Positions 1-7,370 of a stretch of DNA of 18,256 nucleotides are shown here, one piece after another (the stretch's first letter is position 1; every line of letters starts with the position of its first letter). Both the position numbers and the translations under genes were made by a program. Below the pieces are notes generated by a model. The model searched no databases and was not told the DNA's origin. It saw nothing but the letters and a program-made list of their open reading frames with translations. Source of the stretch: Anaerolinea sp. (GTDB lineage Bacteria > Chloroflexota > Anaerolineae > Anaerolineales > Anaerolineaceae); contig JAIWNK010000130.1 in assembly GCA_020216845.1 (NCBI GenBank), positions 1 to 18,256 of the forward strand. The letters run 5' to 3'.

Positions 1-60
1 CACCGCAGTCGGCGGCGGCAACAGCACCGTCCGCCCTTGCTGTTTTGTCGTTTCTGGCAT
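1..60 (-). CDS. N-terminus of an unidentified leftward gene (partial)
   Basis: An ATG at 60-58 on the minus strand opens 20 codons without a stop before the window ends. The peptide begins MPETTKQQGRTVLLPPPTAV. A good ribosome binding site, GGGAGGTG, lies just upstream (about 66-73, read on the minus strand), which supports a real start. The gene is divergent from the chelatase locus and the two share the 61-182 spacer. Basic-then-proline-rich N-termini like this can precede a first membrane helix, but the visible part is too short to assign a family. Confidence 0.6.
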   Translation of the reverse strand, partial: MPETTKQQGRTVLLPPPTAV

Positions 61-118
61 CCCACACCTCCCAGGCAAAAAACTACAAAAATTCCACTTC
101 TACACGGTCAAATGTCTC

Positions 119-174
119 TTCCTGATTCTACATCAAAAGTGGTAAACTAGAGCTTAGATCGTACAAAAAGGAAA
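119..174 (+). promoter_or_regulatory. Probable promoter and RBS of the chelatase locus
   Basis: TAAACT at 143-148 is a plausible -10 box and is identical to the -10 boxes of metK and the TPR gene in this window. A weak -35 candidate, TTCCTG, sits at 119-124 with an 18-base spacer. A start near 155 would leave a leader of about 28 bases. AAGGAAA at 168-174 is the ribosome binding site, 8 bases before the ATG at 183. Confidence 0.5.
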
Positions 175-182
175 TTTTCATC

Positions 183-1286
183 ATGCCTGTCATCTACCCA
201 TTTACAGCCATCGTCGGACAAGAACGCATGAAGCGCGCCCTGGTGCTGAATGCCGTTGAACCGCGCATCGGCGGCGTGCTGATTCGCGGCGAACGCGGCA
301 CGGCCAAATCCACCGCCGCCCGCGCCCTCGCTGCCCTGCTGCCAGAAGTGAAAGTCGTCAGCGATTGCCGTTTCGGCTGCGACCCGGATAGCCCCTCCAC
401 CTGGTGCACCGAATGCCGCGAACGCGCCGAACGGGGCGAAACCCTGCCGCAAACCATGCGTCGCACCTCGTTTGTCAACCTGCCCGTCTCCGCCACCGAA
501 GATCGCGTGGTTGGCACACTGGATATTGAAAAAGCCATTCAGGAAGGCACGCGTCGTTTCGATGCCGGTGTGTTAGCTTCCGCCAATCGCGGGTTGCTCT
601 ACATTGACGAAGTCAACCTGCTAGATGACCATGTCGTAGATGTGCTGCTGGATTCAGCTGCCATGGGCATGAACATCGTTGAGCGCGAAGGCATTTCCTT
701 CAGCCATCCGGCGCGCTTCATCCTCGTCGGCACAATGAACCCCGAAGAAGGCGACCTGCGCCCACAGCTGCTGGACCGCTTTGCCCTCTCTGTGGATATT
801 GTCGGCATTCATGATGCCCGCCAACGCGTCACCATCATGGAACGCAACCTATCCTTTGAAGCCAATCCAGAAGCCTTTCGCGAAAAATGGCTGCCCCACG
901 AACAAGAGCTCTCGCGTCAGATCGAGCGCGCCCGTCAACTGTTGCCGCAGGTGCACTACACAAGCCGTGACCTGCTTTCGATTGCAGCCCTCACCGCCTC
1001 ACTCAACGTAGATGGTCACCGGGCTGACCTGGTCATCCTCAAAGCAGCACGCGCCCAGGCCGCCTTTGAAGGGCGCACGGCCATCAACGAACGTGACATT
1101 GCCCTGGCTGCAGAGCTGGCCCTGCCACACCGCATCAAGCGCGGCCCCTTCCAGCAGGCCGAAATGAGCATGGAACAATTGCAAGACCGCATTGAGCAGT
1201 TACAAGGTCAAATTTCCACCGGCCTGCCCAACGAAGAAGAGCTGCAAGAAGGCGAAGAACAAACCGGCGAGCAAAAAAAAAAGTAA
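183..1286 (+). CDS. chlI: ChlI-like AAA+ chelatase subunit (frame-0 product of chlD-type gene)
   Basis: The 367-residue protein is the AAA+ ATPase of a magnesium/cobalt chelatase, which drives metal insertion into a tetrapyrrole together with a VWA-bearing medium subunit and a large CobN/ChlH subunit. Visible motifs are Walker A GERGTAKST (36-44), Walker B LLYIDEVNLL (138-147), sensor GTMNPEEG (183-190) and RPQLLDRF (193-200). The cysteine-containing insert around 62-78 is typical of ChlI/BchI. The C-terminus becomes acidic and ends in QKKK, encoded by a ten-A run directly followed by TAA. The AAA+ part matches a small subunit in length, but the tail is the beginning of the ChlD linker, so this is best read as the non-shifted product of one chlI-chlD gene. 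No cobN or chlH gene is in view, so the metal cannot be decided. Confidence 0.9.
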   Translation: MPVIYPFTAIVGQERMKRALVLNAVEPRIGGVLIRGERGTAKSTAARALAALLPEVKVVSDCRFGCDPDSPSTWCTECRERAERGETLPQTMRRTSFVNLPVSATEDRVVGTLDIEKAIQEGTRRFDAGVLASANRGLLYIDEVNLLDDHVVDVLLDSAAMGMNIVEREGISFSHPARFILVGTMNPEEGDLRPQLLDRFALSVDIVGIHDARQRVTIMERNLSFEANPEAFREKWLPHEQELSRQIERARQLLPQVHYTSRDLLSIAALTASLNVDGHRADLVILKAARAQAAFEGRTAINERDIALAAELALPHRIKRGPFQQAEMSMEQLQDRIEQLQGQISTGLPNEEELQEGEEQTGEQKKK

Positions 1287-1329
1287 CTGAGACGCTCCTC
1301 TCAGATGAGGTTCCGCCACAGGGCGAACC
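1277..1329 (+). promoter_or_regulatory. Candidate -1 frameshift signal (A AAA AAG plus two hairpins)
   Basis: Ten A then G (1273-1283) place the heptamer A AAA AAG at 1277-1283 in the zero frame, the same slippery sequence as in E. coli dnaX, with the frame-0 TAA right behind it (1284-1286). Three bases later is a stem CTGAGA (1287-1292) / TCTCAG (1299-1304) with a 6-base loop. A second stem follows at 1309-1329: GGTTC and GCC pair with GGC and GAACC, with one bulged C. A purine-rich AAGAAGG at 1246-1252 resembles a Shine-Dalgarno sequence but lies about 24 bases upstream, further than in dnaX. A run of ten A could also give transcriptional slippage; adding one A has the same effect. Confidence 0.75.
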
Positions 1330-2263
1330 GCAGGCCGACCCCAAGAGCATCTTCGATCAGCGCAACGCCACCTGGTGGGAAGGCGGCCAAAAAGTCAAGG
1401 CCACCGAGCCTTTCACCCCACGCCGCCTTGATACGCCGCTGGACAAAATGGTGCGGCAACAGGCCGGTCGGCGCTCACGCACCCGCACCGACCGCAAGCG
1501 CGGCCGCTACGTTCAGGCCCGCCCCACCCCCAACAACGCCTATGACCTGGCCTTTGATGCCACGCTGCGCAATGCTGCCCCTTTCCAAACCCGCCGCAGC
1601 GAACAACGCAAACGGGTTGCCTTTGCCGTGCAACCCGGCGATTACATGCGCAAGGTGCGCGTCCGTCGTGCGGCCAACCTGATCCTCTTCCTGGTAGATG
1701 CCTCCTGGTCCATGGCCGTCGCCGAACGCATGGCCGCCACAAAGGGCGCCATCCTCTCACTGCTCACCGATGCCTATCAGCGCCGCGACCGCGTCGGCCT
1801 CATCGTCTTCCAAAAAGATCGCGCCACGCTGGTGCTGCCGCCCACCAATTCCGTCCTCCTCGCCCAACGCGCCCTGGCCAACATTCCCGTCGGCGGCAAA
1901 ACCCCGCTCGCCGCCGGTTTGGATATGGCCTATCAGGTGCTGCGCCGCGAAAAACTGCTCCACCCCGATGTGCAACCGTTGTTACTCGTCCTAACCGATG
2001 GCGCCGGCAACGTCTCAATGGGGCACCTGCCCCCGCAAGAAGAAGCTTATCGCATTGCCCGCCAAATCGCCGAGGAGAAAATCCACAGCGTTGTCATCAA
2101 CATGGAGCATATCGCCTTTGATCAGGGCCTGGCAAGCGCCCTCGCCGAACAGCTTGCCTGCCCCTGCTACACCATCACCGAATTGCACGCCGAAAATCTC
2201 TACCTAGCCGTGCGGCAAGAAATGGCACAGGTGCACAACGAATTGCCGCAACAATTGCGCTAA
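1283..2263 (+). CDS. chlD: ChlD-type C-terminal half: linker and VWA domain, reached by -1 frameshift
   Basis: Reading from G1283 in the -1 frame there is no stop until 2261-2263, giving 326 residues and a 693-residue fusion with the AAA+ part. The order is an acidic/proline linker, the conserved block TPLDK / GRRSRTRTDRKRGRYV that normally bridges the two ChlD halves, then a VWA (integrin I) domain. The VWA domain has a complete MIDAS: DASWS (fusion D506, S508, S510), GGKTP (T574) and TDG (D606). The only ATG at the front of this frame (1448) lies inside the conserved bridge and has no ribosome binding site, so independent initiation there would cut the block. The product would be the medium subunit of a Mg or Co chelatase, with the VWA domain docking to the AAA+ ring and the large subunit. 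Without frameshifting it would be a disrupted pseudogene, but both halves are well preserved. Confidence 0.85.
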   Translation, partial: VTETLLSDEVPPQGEPQADPKSIFDQRNATWWEGGQKVKATEPFTPRRLDTPLDKMVRQQAGRRSRTRTDRKRGRYVQARPTPNNAYDLAFDATLRNAAPFQTRRSEQRKRVAFAVQPGDYMRKVRVRRAANLILFLVDASWSMAVAERMAATKGAILSLLTDAYQRRDRVGLIVFQKDRATLVLPPTNSVLLAQRALANIPVGGKTPLAAGLDMAYQVLRREKLLHPDVQPLLLVLTDGAGNVSMGHLPPQEEAYRIARQIAEEKIHSVVINMEHIAFDQGLASALAEQLACPCYTITELHAENLYLAVRQEMAQVHNELPQQLR

Positions 2264-2285
2264 ACCTCAGCTCAGCGCGCAATTG
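2252..2285. repeat. Inverted repeat across two convergent stop codons
   Basis: CAATTGCGC (2252-2260) and GCGCAATTG (2277-2285) form a perfect 9-bp inverted repeat with a 16-base loop. The loop holds the chlD stop (2261-2263) and the stop of the leftward beta-helix gene (2272-2274). There is no U-tract on either side, so it is not a standard intrinsic terminator. It could still pause polymerase or protect both mRNA ends. Confidence 0.5.
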
Positions 2286-3822
2286 CGGGCAAAAACAGCG
2301 CATTGGCAAGGCTGCTGATCGCCAAATACTCATCTGCACCCACATCACAATTGCTGCCCTGCGGCCTTGCTTGCCGGTCAATATCATCAACGGGCGCGCC
2401 GACACACTGCCCTGCATCTCGTGCCGGGCTGCTGCCAGAAAGGCGCCCATCCGCCAGCACTTGCGGCTCGGCCAGAAAACTATGCGCCTCATTCATCACG
2501 TGCGCTTGCCATTCTGTCAGGCTGCCATCCTCCAACAACGTATCCGGGCGCTGATCGGTAAACGTGCAAGCGCCATCTACCGCATGATACAGTTGAAAAT
2601 CCATCATCGGCATCCCTTGCAGCGCCGGCAAAGGGCCCAATTCATCTTCTTCTGCATAGCGAATGAACACACAGACCGTCGGCGTGCCGCTCGACTGCAA
2701 GATCAAATTGTTCATCAGCACGGGGTTCACCGAGGGCGGACGACCAGCCTGCGGATCCCAATCCTGAAAGGTCACGCCAAAATAAAGCGGGCTATGCGCC
2801 GCCTGCGCCGCGTCAATCAGCGTATTATTCCACACCTGCGCATCTTTGGCGGCATAGAGTCCAATGCCAGCCAGCTGTGTATCCCGAATGATATTGTTGC
2901 GCACCACCCCGCCAATGCTTTCATAATACTCCGGGTTGACCGTCAGGTCGAAAAACTCAGGGCTTGTGTCAAAGCCAATCAACACCCCCGCGTCACCGGT
3001 GCGCTCAATCCGATTGCGTTCAATCACACAATCGGTTGCCCCGCCTTTGAAATACAGCCCGGTCGAAGAAGTGTCATGGATATAGCTATCCTGGACGATC
3101 ATTCGATCGCCATTGACGTTATCAATCCCCTCGGCACTCTCCGGACGCACACGCAGGCCAGTATGATACAATTCGCTCCGCCGAATGGTGATGTCATCAC
3201 AGCCGGGCGTCACCTTGATGGCCGCGTTGCCGGTATCATGCACTTTGACATCCTCAATCAAAATGTTGGATGCACCGCTGCGGTCATTGGGATCTCCCCA
3301 ATCCCAACGCGTCTCAAACTTAATCCCATACCAATAACCGCCGATGATTTCCAGCCGTTGCAGACGGCTACCAGAGCTATCCACATCAAAGCGCACGCAG
3401 GTATCAGCATTGTTTTCGTCATCAATCGGACATTCAATGACCGCCCATTCGCCATCTTGCGAGCGCAGGGTAATGTTAGGCCGCTCAATCTCCACCGTCT
3501 CCTGATAGCGGTTGTTGCTCAACGCCGGCGCCCCGCGCAGCACCACCGCATCGCCGGCTTGCGCCAGCGTCAGCGCATGAGCAATGGTACGGAAAGGCTG
3601 TGCCAGGCTGCCGTTGCCGCTTGTATCACTGCCTGACGTTGAAACATACCAAATACTGCCCTGTGGAGCAGCGGGCAATAGCTCTTGTGATTGTGCTGTA
3701 AGTATGCTCACTGTTGTTGGCTGCTCATTCTGCGACAAAGCGTTACTCACCCCGCAAAACAACGGCATCACCGCCAAATAAAGCCAGGCCACCCCGACCA
3801 TCGTCCATCTGCGCAGATTCAT
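2272..3822 (-). CDS. Secreted parallel beta-helix protein (pectate-lyase-like fold)
   Basis: The protein has 516 residues from the ATG at 3822, preceded by an AAGGAG ribosome binding site with 6-base spacing. The longer upstream frame has no comparable start signal. It begins with a signal peptide (basic MNLRRW, then a hydrophobic stretch to about residue 29). A DUF1565-like opening, WYVSTSGSDTSGNGS...PFRTI, follows near residues 58-80. Then come many short turns rich in N, D and I (NILIEDVKVHDTG, MIVQDSYIHDTS, CVIERNRIERTG, GVVRNNIIRDT), characteristic of right-handed beta-helices. Near the end is DVGADEY, as seen in 'choice-of-anchor Q' proteins, and the chain closes with a hydrophobic FLPAIAR tail that may be a sorting or anchoring signal (inference). 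Polysaccharide binding or cleavage is likely for the fold, but no catalytic triad can be named. It converges on the chelatase locus and is divergent from the GT-C-like gene. Confidence 0.8.
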   Translation of the reverse strand: MNLRRWTMVGVAWLYLAVMPLFCGVSNALSQNEQPTTVSILTAQSQELLPAAPQGSIWYVSTSGSDTSGNGSLAQPFRTIAHALTLAQAGDAVVLRGAPALSNNRYQETVEIERPNITLRSQDGEWAVIECPIDDENNADTCVRFDVDSSGSRLQRLEIIGGYWYGIKFETRWDWGDPNDRSGASNILIEDVKVHDTGNAAIKVTPGCDDITIRRSELYHTGLRVRPESAEGIDNVNGDRMIVQDSYIHDTSSTGLYFKGGATDCVIERNRIERTGDAGVLIGFDTSPEFFDLTVNPEYYESIGGVVRNNIIRDTQLAGIGLYAAKDAQVWNNTLIDAAQAAHSPLYFGVTFQDWDPQAGRPPSVNPVLMNNLILQSSGTPTVCVFIRYAEEDELGPLPALQGMPMMDFQLYHAVDGACTFTDQRPDTLLEDGSLTEWQAHVMNEAHSFLAEPQVLADGRLSGSSPARDAGQCVGAPVDDIDRQARPQGSNCDVGADEYLAISSLANALFLPAIAR

Positions 3823-3853
3823 CGCACACTCCTTCGATCCGATCCTTCCATTC

Positions 3854-3859
3854 ATTATA
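3854..3859 (-). promoter_or_regulatory. -10 box of the beta-helix gene
   Basis: On the minus strand this reads TATAAT, a perfect -10 hexamer. A start near 3847 would give a leader of about 25 bases that includes the AAGGAG site. No convincing -35 hexamer is seen 16-18 bases upstream. Confidence 0.5.
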
Positions 3860-3880
3860 TAGTCAATCCTCATGCTGTAG

Positions 3881-3886
3881 TACAAT
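3881..3886 (+). promoter_or_regulatory. -10 box of the GT-C-like gene, probably leaderless
   Basis: TACAAT ends 8 bases before the ATG at 3895, and no Shine-Dalgarno sequence lies in between. The predicted transcription start therefore falls at or within two bases of the start codon. The -35 region is weak. Confidence 0.45.
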
Positions 3887-3894
3887 AGCAAACA

Positions 3895-5844
3895 ATGAAC
3901 CGAACCCGCCCCGTGCTCTTGCTCACACTCACCGCTCTGTTGAGCTTTGCGATTTTGTTGCCCAACCTGGGCTTTTATTGGGATGACTGGTCCATGATCA
4001 GTGCCTGGCGCGCCTTGGGCGCCCGCGGCGTCTGGGAACTGCTCGGCGACACCTTCCGTCACCGCCCCCTCTCCGGCTGGACTTCTGTCTTGTTTGGCCC
4101 GTTGGCTGGCAGCCGCCCATTTGCCTGGCAATTGCTGAGCCTGACCCTGCGTTGGGCGTGCGCAGTCACCTTTTGGGCCATCCTGCGCCGTCTTTGGCCG
4201 GCCCGCCCGCGCCTGTCCCTGTTCAGCGCCTTGCTCTTCCTGGTCTACCCCATCTTCTTGCAACAGCCCATCTCGGTTGCCTATCATCAACACTGGCTCA
4301 CTTACCTGCTCTTTTTCCTCTCCCTGCTGACCATGCTGGAGGCACAGCGCAGCCGCACCCCACGGCTCAGCATTCTCCTGACCGTGGCAGCCCTGATGAT
4401 GCAAGCGCTGCACCTAACCATCTTCGAATACTTTGTCGGGGCCGAGTTCATCCGCCCCATGCTGTTGTTGCTACTTTTGCCGGCCAGCCTGCCCTTGCTG
4501 CAACGCCTGCGCCTGATGATTGTGCGTTGGCTGCCCTATTTGCTGCTCAACATTGCCTTCATTCTCTGGCGGCTAAGCATCTCGGCTGCCACCCCCAGTG
4601 ATGGCAACCGCCCCAGTCTGCTGTTCAACCTGCTCCACCAACCGCTTTCCACCCTGTTGCACCTGACCAACCTGGCCATCGGCGACCTGTTGCACATGGT
4701 CGTGCTAGACTGGCTGCCCGCCCTACAAGTCTGGCCCTGGTGGGTCTCCCTGCTCAGCCTAACTCTGGCTGGCCTGCTCTACTGGCAATTGCGCCGCATT
4801 CCCCCCGACTCAGATAGTCCACGCCTTCAACTCTGGCAGGCAGCCCTGCTTGGCCTGATGATCATGGTGTTGGGCAGCCTGCCCATCTGGGCCACTGACC
4901 GGGTTTCGTGGCGGGGTTTCTTTTCCAACCGGTTTGGCCTGCCAGCAACAGCAGGGGCCGCGCTGCTTTGGGCCACTGCCCTGACAGCCCTGTTGACGCC
5001 CAAGCGCGCCAACATCGTCACCTTCTTCGCCGCCCTACTCGTTGGGCTGGCAAGCGGTCAGCAGCTACGCGCCGCCCTGCCCTACCAAACCGCCTGGCAA
5101 CAACAAAAAGACTACACCTGGCAACTATTCTGGCGCGCTCCCGCCATCGTCCCCAACACTGCCATCCTCTCCGCCGATGCCATCTTCCCCGGCACACGCC
5201 GCACCTTTGCCCTCAACCTCATCTACGATCAACCCCAGGGCAGCAAGCAACTTCCACTTTGGTTTTATATATTGGATGATCGCCTGGCCGAAGAAATCAG
5301 CGAATTTGGCGCACAGGACGAGCACTATCTAGGCTACAGCTTTCAGTCTCAAGCAGGCGATGTTCTCGTCATCCGCTATGCCCCGCAAGAAGGCACCTGC
5401 CTATGGGTTGCCACCCCCGACGATGCCGACCTGCCTGACCTGCCCGCAGCAGTTCGAGCCGCCGTGTCCCTCAGCAACCCGCAACGCATTCTGGCAACCC
5501 CCATCGGCAGCCCACCGCCCGAAATTTTTGGCCCGCCCCCTGCCCCCAACTGGTGCTACTACTTCCAAAAAGCCAGCCTGGCCAGTCAACAAGGCAATTG
5601 GCAACAAGTCGCCACCCTGGGCGATGAAGCCAAGGCGCTGACACACACCCCCGCTGCCCCATACGAATGGCTGCCCTTCCTACAGGGCTACGCTCACGTC
5701 GGAAGGATAAGCGAAGCACACACCCTGACACAGGCCATTTTGCAGGCCAACCCAGCCTATCAGCCCGCCCTTTGTCGCATTTGGGCCACACTGCCCGCCC
5801 CGCCCCCCCCTCAGCTGACCTGTCCTACCCCGGTCACACCCTAA
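3895..5844 (+). CDS. Multi-pass membrane protein, GT-C glycosyltransferase-like
   Basis: The 649-residue protein has about ten or more hydrophobic segments in its first 400 residues (for example 5-24, then clusters around 100-240 and 280-400). A soluble C-terminal part of about 240 residues follows. Right after the first helix is FYWDDWSM (D30, D31). An acidic pair in the first outer loop is the position of the catalytic Asp in GT-C transferases that use lipid-linked sugars, such as the ArnT and PMT groups. The C-terminal region has TPR-like helices near residues 560-635 (LASQQGNWQQVATLGDEAK, LQGYAHVGRISEAHTLTQAI). Substrate and acceptor cannot be inferred. The gene stands alone between a divergent beta-helix gene and the metK promoter, so it is probably a single-gene transcript. 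Assignment to GT-C rests on topology and the DD motif only. Confidence 0.65.
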   Translation: MNRTRPVLLLTLTALLSFAILLPNLGFYWDDWSMISAWRALGARGVWELLGDTFRHRPLSGWTSVLFGPLAGSRPFAWQLLSLTLRWACAVTFWAILRRLWPARPRLSLFSALLFLVYPIFLQQPISVAYHQHWLTYLLFFLSLLTMLEAQRSRTPRLSILLTVAALMMQALHLTIFEYFVGAEFIRPMLLLLLLPASLPLLQRLRLMIVRWLPYLLLNIAFILWRLSISAATPSDGNRPSLLFNLLHQPLSTLLHLTNLAIGDLLHMVVLDWLPALQVWPWWVSLLSLTLAGLLYWQLRRIPPDSDSPRLQLWQAALLGLMIMVLGSLPIWATDRVSWRGFFSNRFGLPATAGAALLWATALTALLTPKRANIVTFFAALLVGLASGQQLRAALPYQTAWQQQKDYTWQLFWRAPAIVPNTAILSADAIFPGTRRTFALNLIYDQPQGSKQLPLWFYILDDRLAEEISEFGAQDEHYLGYSFQSQAGDVLVIRYAPQEGTCLWVATPDDADLPDLPAAVRAAVSLSNPQRILATPIGSPPPEIFGPPPAPNWCYYFQKASLASQQGNWQQVATLGDEAKALTHTPAAPYEWLPFLQGYAHVGRISEAHTLTQAILQANPAYQPALCRIWATLPAPPPPQLTCPTPVTP

Positions 5845-5864
5845 AAATGTGACTCGCAGCATAC

Positions 5865-5892
5865 TTGACATTCCGTCATGCTGTGATAAACT
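5865..5892 (+). promoter_or_regulatory. metK promoter
   Basis: A perfect -35 TTGACA (5865-5870), a 16-base spacer and -10 TAAACT (5887-5892) make this the strongest promoter in the window. The expected start near 5899-5900 lies about 25 bases before the riboswitch P1 helix, so the aptamer is fully transcribed. Confidence 0.85.
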
Positions 5893-5924
5893 TGCGCCTA
5901 TCAACTCAATCGCCCCGTGCGGCG

Positions 5925-6025
5925 CTCTTATCCAGAGAGGCGGAGGGACCGGCCCTGTGAAGCCTCGACAACCTGACCAATACGGTCAAGGTGCCAATTC
6001 CGGCAGCGAATCTGGAAGATGAGAG
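5925..6025 (+). promoter_or_regulatory. SAM-I riboswitch (S-box) controlling metK
   Basis: The sequence follows the SAM-I consensus closely. CTCTTATC (5925-5932) pairs with GATGAGAG (6018-6025) as P1, an 8-bp helix with one G-U pair. AGAGAGGCGGAGGGACCGGC carries the P2 strand and kink-turn region, and TGAAGCCTCGACAACC the P2/P3 junction. TGACC/GGTCA forms P3, and AAGGTGCCAATTCC the J3/4-P4 core. SAM binding would stabilise P1 and allow the downstream terminator to form, shutting off SAM synthetase when SAM is plentiful. Confidence 0.97.
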
Positions 6026-6043
6026 GAGCCACCTCAACAGTGC

Positions 6044-6078
6044 TTGCCCCTCCAAACCGGATGGGGCAATTTATTTTC
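6044..6078 (+). terminator. Riboswitch-controlled intrinsic terminator
   Basis: TTGCCCC (6044-6050) pairs with GGGGCAA (6063-6069) to form a GC-rich hairpin followed by the U-rich tract TTTATTTTC. It sits between the SAM-I aptamer and the metK ribosome binding site, the normal place for an S-box expression platform. GGAG at 6025-6028, on the 3' edge of P1, can pair with CTCC at 6050-6053, a short candidate for part of the competing antiterminator. Confidence 0.85.
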
Positions 6079-6099
6079 TCAAAAGGAGATGCTTTCCCT

Positions 6100-7311
6100 A
6101 TGACCAACACGTTCATGAACTCCGCCCGTTACCTGTTCACCTCCGAATCGGTAACCGAAGGGCACCCCGACAAGCTTTGCGACCAGGTCAGCGATGCCGT
6201 GCTGGATGCCTGCCTCGAGCAGGATCCGTTCTCACGCGTTGCCTGTGAGACCGCCACCAAAACCGGTTTCGTGATGGTGCTGGGCGAAATCACCACCCGC
6301 GCGTTTGTCAACTTTGATGAGCTCGTGCGCAAAGTCGTCAAAGAAATTGGCTACGATGACAGCTCCAAAGGCTTTGATGGCAACACCTGCGCCGTGCAAT
6401 CGGCCATTTGCGCCCAATCCGGCGATATTGCCATGGGCGTTGACAAGGCGCTTGAAGCCAAAGCCGGTGAAATGACCGAAGCTCAAATTGAAGCGATTGG
6501 CGCAGGCGATCAGGGGATGATGTTTGGGTATGCCTGTGATGAAACGCCAGCCCTGATGCCCATGCCCATCTACCTGGCGCACAACCTCACCCGCCGCCTG
6601 TCCGTGCTGCGCAAGCAAGGCACCCTGCCCTGGCTGCGCCCGGATGGCAAGAGTCAGGTTACCGTTGAATATCATTATGGCAAGCCCGCCCGCGTTGATA
6701 CCGTTCTGATCAGCACCCAACACAGCCCCGATATCAGCCATGCCGACATCAGCGAAGCCATTTACGAATACGTCATCAAACCCGTTGTGCCCGAAGACAT
6801 GGTAGATGAACAGCTCAAGGTATTCGTCAACCCCACCGGTCGCTTCGTCATTGGCGGCCCCATGGGCGATGCCGGCGTAACCGGGCGCAAGATTATCGTA
6901 GACACCTACGGTGGCATGGGTCGCCATGGTGGCGGTGCCTTCAGCGGCAAAGACCCGACCAAAGTAGACCGCTCCGGTGCCTACGCGGCCCGTTGGGTGG
7001 CCAAGAACATCGTCGCCGCTGGCCTGGCCAGCCGCTGCGAAATTCAGGTCGCCTATGCCATCGGCGTTGCCCGCCCACTCAGCATCAACGTCGAAACCTT
7101 TGGCACCGGCAAGATTGACGACGATAAAATTGCCGCCCTCGTGACGCAATTGTTTGACCTGCGCCCCGGCGCCATCATTCGCGACCTGGACCTGCGCCGC
7201 CCCATCTACCGACAGGTTGCTGCCTATGGTCACTTTGGTCGTGACGACCTCGACCTGACCTGGGAACGCACCAACAAGGCAGCTGAGTTACGCGCCGCAG
7301 CAGGCCTATAA
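6100..7311 (+). CDS. metK: S-adenosylmethionine synthetase
   Basis: The 403-residue cytosolic enzyme makes SAM from methionine and ATP. It has HPDK (22-25), the ATP-binding signature [12 protein letters not shown] (134-145), [21 protein letters not shown] (252-272) and the phosphate-binding [16 protein letters not shown] (277-292), all intact. Length fits the family (about 380-410). The start is ATG 6100, behind AAGGAG at 6083-6088. The reading frame is open further upstream, to an ATG at 6019, but that lies inside riboswitch helix P1 and would add 27 non-conserved residues. Expression is under the SAM-I riboswitch. metK appears monocistronic, ending at a strong terminator shared with ftsK. 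Confidence 0.98.
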   Translation: MTNTFMNSARYLFTSESVTEGHPDKLCDQVSDAVLDACLEQDPFSRVACETATKTGFVMVLGEITTRAFVNFDELVRKVVKEIGYDDSSKGFDGNTCAVQSAICAQSGDIAMGVDKALEAKAGEMTEAQIEAIGAGDQGMMFGYACDETPALMPMPIYLAHNLTRRLSVLRKQGTLPWLRPDGKSQVTVEYHYGKPARVDTVLISTQHSPDISHADISEAIYEYVIKPVVPEDMVDEQLKVFVNPTGRFVIGGPMGDAGVTGRKIIVDTYGGMGRHGGGAFSGKDPTKVDRSGAYAARWVAKNIVAAGLASRCEIQVAYAIGVARPLSINVETFGTGKIDDDKIAALVTQLFDLRPGAIIRDLDLRRPIYRQVAAYGHFGRDDLDLTWERTNKAAELRAAAGL

Positions 7312-7332
7312 TCAACTTCTTCTAGCTCAAGC

Positions 7333-7364
7333 AAAAAGCGGCTATCGCAGGGTAGCCGCTTTTT
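7333..7364. terminator. Bidirectional terminator between metK and ftsK
   Basis: GCGGCTA (7338-7344) pairs with TAGCCGC (7353-7359), with five A before and five T after, so it works as an intrinsic terminator on both strands. It lies 21 bases after the metK stop and 6 bases beyond the ftsK stop, serving both convergent genes. Confidence 0.93.
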
Positions 7365-7370
7365 GTATGT

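Noticed and set aside
1273..1283. Sequencing or assembly error in the A-run as the sole cause of the split chelatase gene
   Set aside because: Not excluded, but an exact in-frame A AAA AAG directly before a stop with following hairpins, in a family with known frameshifting, makes a functional signal more likely; listed as the main refuting test.
1448..2263. Independent chlD-like gene starting at ATG 1448
   Set aside because: No ribosome binding site, and the ATG lies inside the conserved ChlD bridge, whose upstream half (PFTPRRLDTPLDK) is encoded in the same frame back to the A-run.
2371..3636. 421-codon open frame on the plus strand
   Set aside because: Fully antisense to the beta-helix gene; its translation shows no domain pattern, while the minus strand has a signal peptide and repeated beta-helix turns.
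3823..4413. N-terminal extension of the beta-helix protein
   Set aside because: It overlaps the divergent GT-C-like gene, is low-complexity Q/G/E-rich, and the signal peptide with AAGGAG begins at 3822.
6019..6099. Extended metK start at ATG 6019
   Set aside because: It lies in riboswitch P1 and upstream of the regulatory terminator; MetK homology begins just after ATG 6100.
6232..7233. 333-codon open frame antisense to metK
   Set aside because: Shadow of metK caused by GC-rich codon bias; no start signal and no recognisable motif.
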